A DNA stretch of 8,886 bases from an uncultured Collinsella sp. Its GTDB lineage: Bacteria > Actinomycetota > Coriobacteriia > Coriobacteriales > Coriobacteriaceae. The translations under genes were made by a program, and so were the position numbers. The notes beneath the pieces are model-generated. The model ran no database searches and was not told the origin of the DNA. It worked only from the letters and a program-made list of their open reading frames with translations. Numbering within the stretch: the stretch's first letter is position 1; the number at the start of each line of letters is the position of its first letter. The stretch lies in the NCBI GenBank assembly GCA_900550815.1, contig URTW01000079.1, positions 1-8,886 on the forward strand. The letters run 5' to 3'. This document shows, one piece after another, positions 8,024 to 8,886 of this stretch.

Positions 8024-8277
8024 GGCTGCTCCTTATCCCTCGTGCGCCGCACGGGGAGGCTGCGACGCGTAGGATGAGGCTACCCCCGAGGTTCATGCGG
8101 GTAAGTACCGGAGCCTGACCAAAAGCTTGCCCAATTCCTGACAAATTGAGCTCAAATACAACAATCAAGCAAAAACGCAGGTAGAAGATAAGGGGAACAG
8201 GAAGTCAAAGGTCCTCGTCTCCACAATTGACGCGATTTTCAAACGAATCTCCACAGCTAAAACAAGCATCGCCACCC
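8024..8277 (-). other. Adhesin leader and upstream region with a hairpin before the ribosome site
   Basis: On the minus-strand RNA, GUGCG/CGCAC-type pairing (plus 8041-8045 with 8049-8053, 3-base loop) forms a compact hairpin that ends 6 bases upstream of the AAGGAG site; two more G-C pairs follow after a mismatch. A longer alternative pairing, CCUCG with CGAGG plus GGGG with CCCC across about 60 bases, is possible, so the leader may be structured. I see no match to a known riboswitch consensus. For a promoter, TTGACT (plus 8208-8203) could be a -35, but no convincing -10 follows at the right distance. Otherwise nothing recognisable lies here. Confidence 0.35.
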
Positions 8278-8307
8278 TTGTATCGAACAAGACAACCGCG
8301 TTATACT
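8278..8307 (+). promoter_or_regulatory. tRNA-Gly promoter
   Basis: TTGTAT at 8278-8283 and TATACT at 8302-8307 with an 18-base spacer give a good sigma70-type promoter, placing initiation at about 8314, just before the tRNA. Confidence 0.7.
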
Positions 8308-8320
8308 AGCCAACACACAA

Positions 8321-8395
8321 GCGGGCATCGCCAAGTGGTAAGGCATCAGCTTCCCAAGCTGACACTCGCGGGTTCGAGTCCCGTTGCCCGCTCCA
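8321..8395 (+). tRNA. tRNA-Gly (anticodon CCC)
   Basis: A complete cloverleaf: acceptor GCGGGCA (8321-8327) pairs with TGCCCGC (8385-8391). The D-arm contains GCCAAGTGGTAAGGC. The anticodon stem TCAGC/GCTGA encloses loop TTCCCAA, giving anticodon CCC, which reads GGG glycine codons. The T-arm is CGGG-TTCGAGT-CCCG. The discriminator is T8392 and CCA is encoded at 8393-8395. The 3' halves of such tRNA genes are common integration targets, relevant to the repeat-rich DNA that follows. Confidence 0.97.
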
Positions 8396-8403
8396 CGAAA
8401 AAC

Positions 8404-8444
8404 AGCAGGTCAAGAGCTTAGAGCGCTTGGCCTGTTTCTCTTTT
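8404..8444 (+). terminator. Intrinsic terminator of the tRNA-Gly gene
   Basis: CAGGTCAAGAGC (8406-8417) pairs with GCGCTTGGCCTG (8423-8434) across a 5-base loop, with one A-G mismatch and one G-U pair, followed by TTTCTCTTTT (8435-8444). It starts about 10 bases after the encoded CCA. Confidence 0.8.
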
Positions 8445-8453
8445 CCTGCTCCG

Positions 8454-8484
8454 TAGACCACGGAAATAGACCAAATGTAGACCA
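8454..8484 (+). repeat. Three TAGACCA direct repeats
   Basis: TAGACCA occurs at 8454-8460, 8467-8473 and 8478-8484; the last two extend to TAGACCAAA. Starts are 13 and 11 bases apart, about one helical turn, so a protein could bind all copies on a similar face of the DNA. An inverted fourth copy, TGGTCTA, lies at 8772-8778. Confidence 0.8.
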
Positions 8485-8532
8485 AACTCCGGAGAAACCG
8501 TTTTTCGCCCCGACGCCGCCCGCGTCTCCTCC

Positions 8533-8733
8533 GGCCCCTTTTTAGGGCTTGGGAATGTTGGGGCTGATCGGCCCGTGTGCCCCTCCCCGCCCTTTTTTAG
8601 TTGTTGACATAGTTGACGTTAAAGCAGCGGGGCCGCACCCCGCGCACTGGGATACGGCCCTTTTTTAGGCTTGCGATTATTGAGATTGAACGTCCTTTTT
8701 AGGGGCTTCAGAAACTTCAGGTTGAACGGCCCC
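8533..8733. repeat. Array of four degenerate ~40-base repeats with a T-tract core
   Basis: Units lie at 8533-8574, 8589-8634, 8656-8695 and 8692-8733. Each begins with a C-rich stretch, then TTTTT(T)AG, mostly followed by GG(G)CTT, a variable middle, and (except the most divergent second unit) an end resembling TTGAACGGCCC or CTGATCGGCCC. The shared A of the core is at 8544, 8599, 8667 and 8701, so spacing is uneven (55, 68, 34). The last two units are directly tandem. Unequal spacing and sequence drift argue against a CRISPR array. Read on the minus strand the cores are CTAAAAAGG A-tracts. Function is unknown. Confidence 0.65.
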
Positions 8734-8816
8734 GCCCTCGGCGCGGTATCGGCTTGGAACGAGCGCGGTTTTGGTCTACGGAGTCCGCGACCCAATACCG
8801 CACCGGCGACGGGGCC
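8728..8816. repeat. Large imperfect inverted repeat with nested hairpin
   Basis: Left arm 8728-8749 and right arm 8795-8816 are 22 bases each and complementary at 18 positions, including perfect 7-base blocks at both ends (GGCCCCG with CGGGGCC, GCGGTAT with ATACCGC). Read as minus-strand RNA, two of the four mismatches become G-U pairs, so 20 of 22 would pair. The 45-base interior holds a second small stem, CGCGG (8764-8768) with CCGCG (8785-8789), whose 16-base loop carries the inverted TGGTCTACGGAG copy. It could act as DNA cruciform or as structured RNA. Confidence 0.7.
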
Positions 8817-8886
8817 GCCACCTCGGGCGCTAGGCACATAGACAAAGTTCCACGACACGGCCCCACACCTAGCCAGAGACATAGGC

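Larger units (their letters stand above)
8449..8783. repeat. 12-base perfect inverted repeat flanking the repeat block
   Basis: CTCCGTAGACCA at 8449-8460 is the exact reverse complement of TGGTCTACGGAG at 8772-8783. The arms bracket about 310 bases that include the whole T-rich repeat array. The right arm is exposed in the loop region of the large inverted repeat at 8728-8816. Twelve exact bases is more than expected by chance over this span, though chance is not excluded in repetitive DNA. Confidence 0.75.
8445..8886. other. Non-coding, repeat-dense block downstream of the tRNA
   Basis: These 442 bases hold no convincing gene. An 87-codon minus-strand open frame covers the right half, but its Pro/Arg/Lys-rich translation follows the DNA repeats and it has no visible ribosome site inside the window. 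What is present: TAGACCA repeats, a palindrome CTCCGGAG (8487-8494), four T-rich repeat units, a hairpin GCGGGG/CCCCGC (8627-8632 with 8638-8643) and a large inverted repeat, each listed separately. The block could be the edge of a mobile element, an att region, or an intergenic repeat element. Confidence 0.6.

Noticed and set aside
8533..8733. CRISPR array
   Set aside because: Units are degenerate, spacing is irregular (55, 68, 34), the last two have no spacer between them, and no cas genes are visible.
8619..8882. An 87-codon minus-strand frame in the repeat block
   Set aside because: It coincides with the T-tract repeats and the large inverted repeat. Its repeated FNL...K-P-K-K segments simply reflect DNA repeats, its composition is skewed to Arg/Pro/Lys, and the region upstream of the start is outside the window.

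Overview
The window looks like chromosomal DNA of a high-GC Gram-positive bacterium, most likely a Coriobacteriia gut commensal of the Collinsella type. This is inferred from GC-rich codon use, a sortase-anchored (LPXTG) thioester/CnaB adhesin, a membrane-embedded M28-like protein with a huge acidic insert, and TATACT-type -10 boxes. No ribosomal or other phylogenetic marker is present, so the genus is not proven.

Layout: (1) positions 1-910, minus strand, the N-terminal part of a WYL-domain transcriptional regulator that runs off the left edge. (2) 911-1108, a divergent promoter region. (3) 1109-4285, plus strand, a 1058-residue membrane protein whose two ends resemble the two halves of an M28 metallopeptidase. 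They are separated by about 660 residues of acidic low-complexity sequence, and several catalytic positions are changed. (4) 4307-4525, plus strand, a 72-residue single-pass membrane protein 21 bases downstream, probably the same operon. (5) 4547-4584, a strong intrinsic terminator between convergent genes. (6) 4592-8023, minus strand, a 1143-residue surface adhesin: signal peptide, thioester domain, six CnaB/SpaA-type domains, a C-terminal cysteine-containing module, LPATG and a membrane tail. (7) 8278-8444, a complete tRNA-Gly(CCC) unit with promoter, encoded CCA and terminator. (8) 8445-8886, a non-coding block packed with repeats: three TAGACCA direct repeats with a distant inverted copy, four degenerate units built around a C/T-rich CCCTTTTTTAGG core, and a large imperfect inverted repeat.

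How the parts relate: the adhesin would be exported, anchored by a housekeeping sortase encoded elsewhere, and could bind host or matrix amines covalently through its thioester. The M28-like protein and the small membrane protein may form a membrane complex, but no function is shown. The WYL regulator is divergent from the M28-like gene and may control it; this rests on position only. The block beyond the tRNA has the look of a tRNA-associated integration hotspot or a structured intergenic repeat element. It and the degenerate M28-like protein are the least explained parts of the window.
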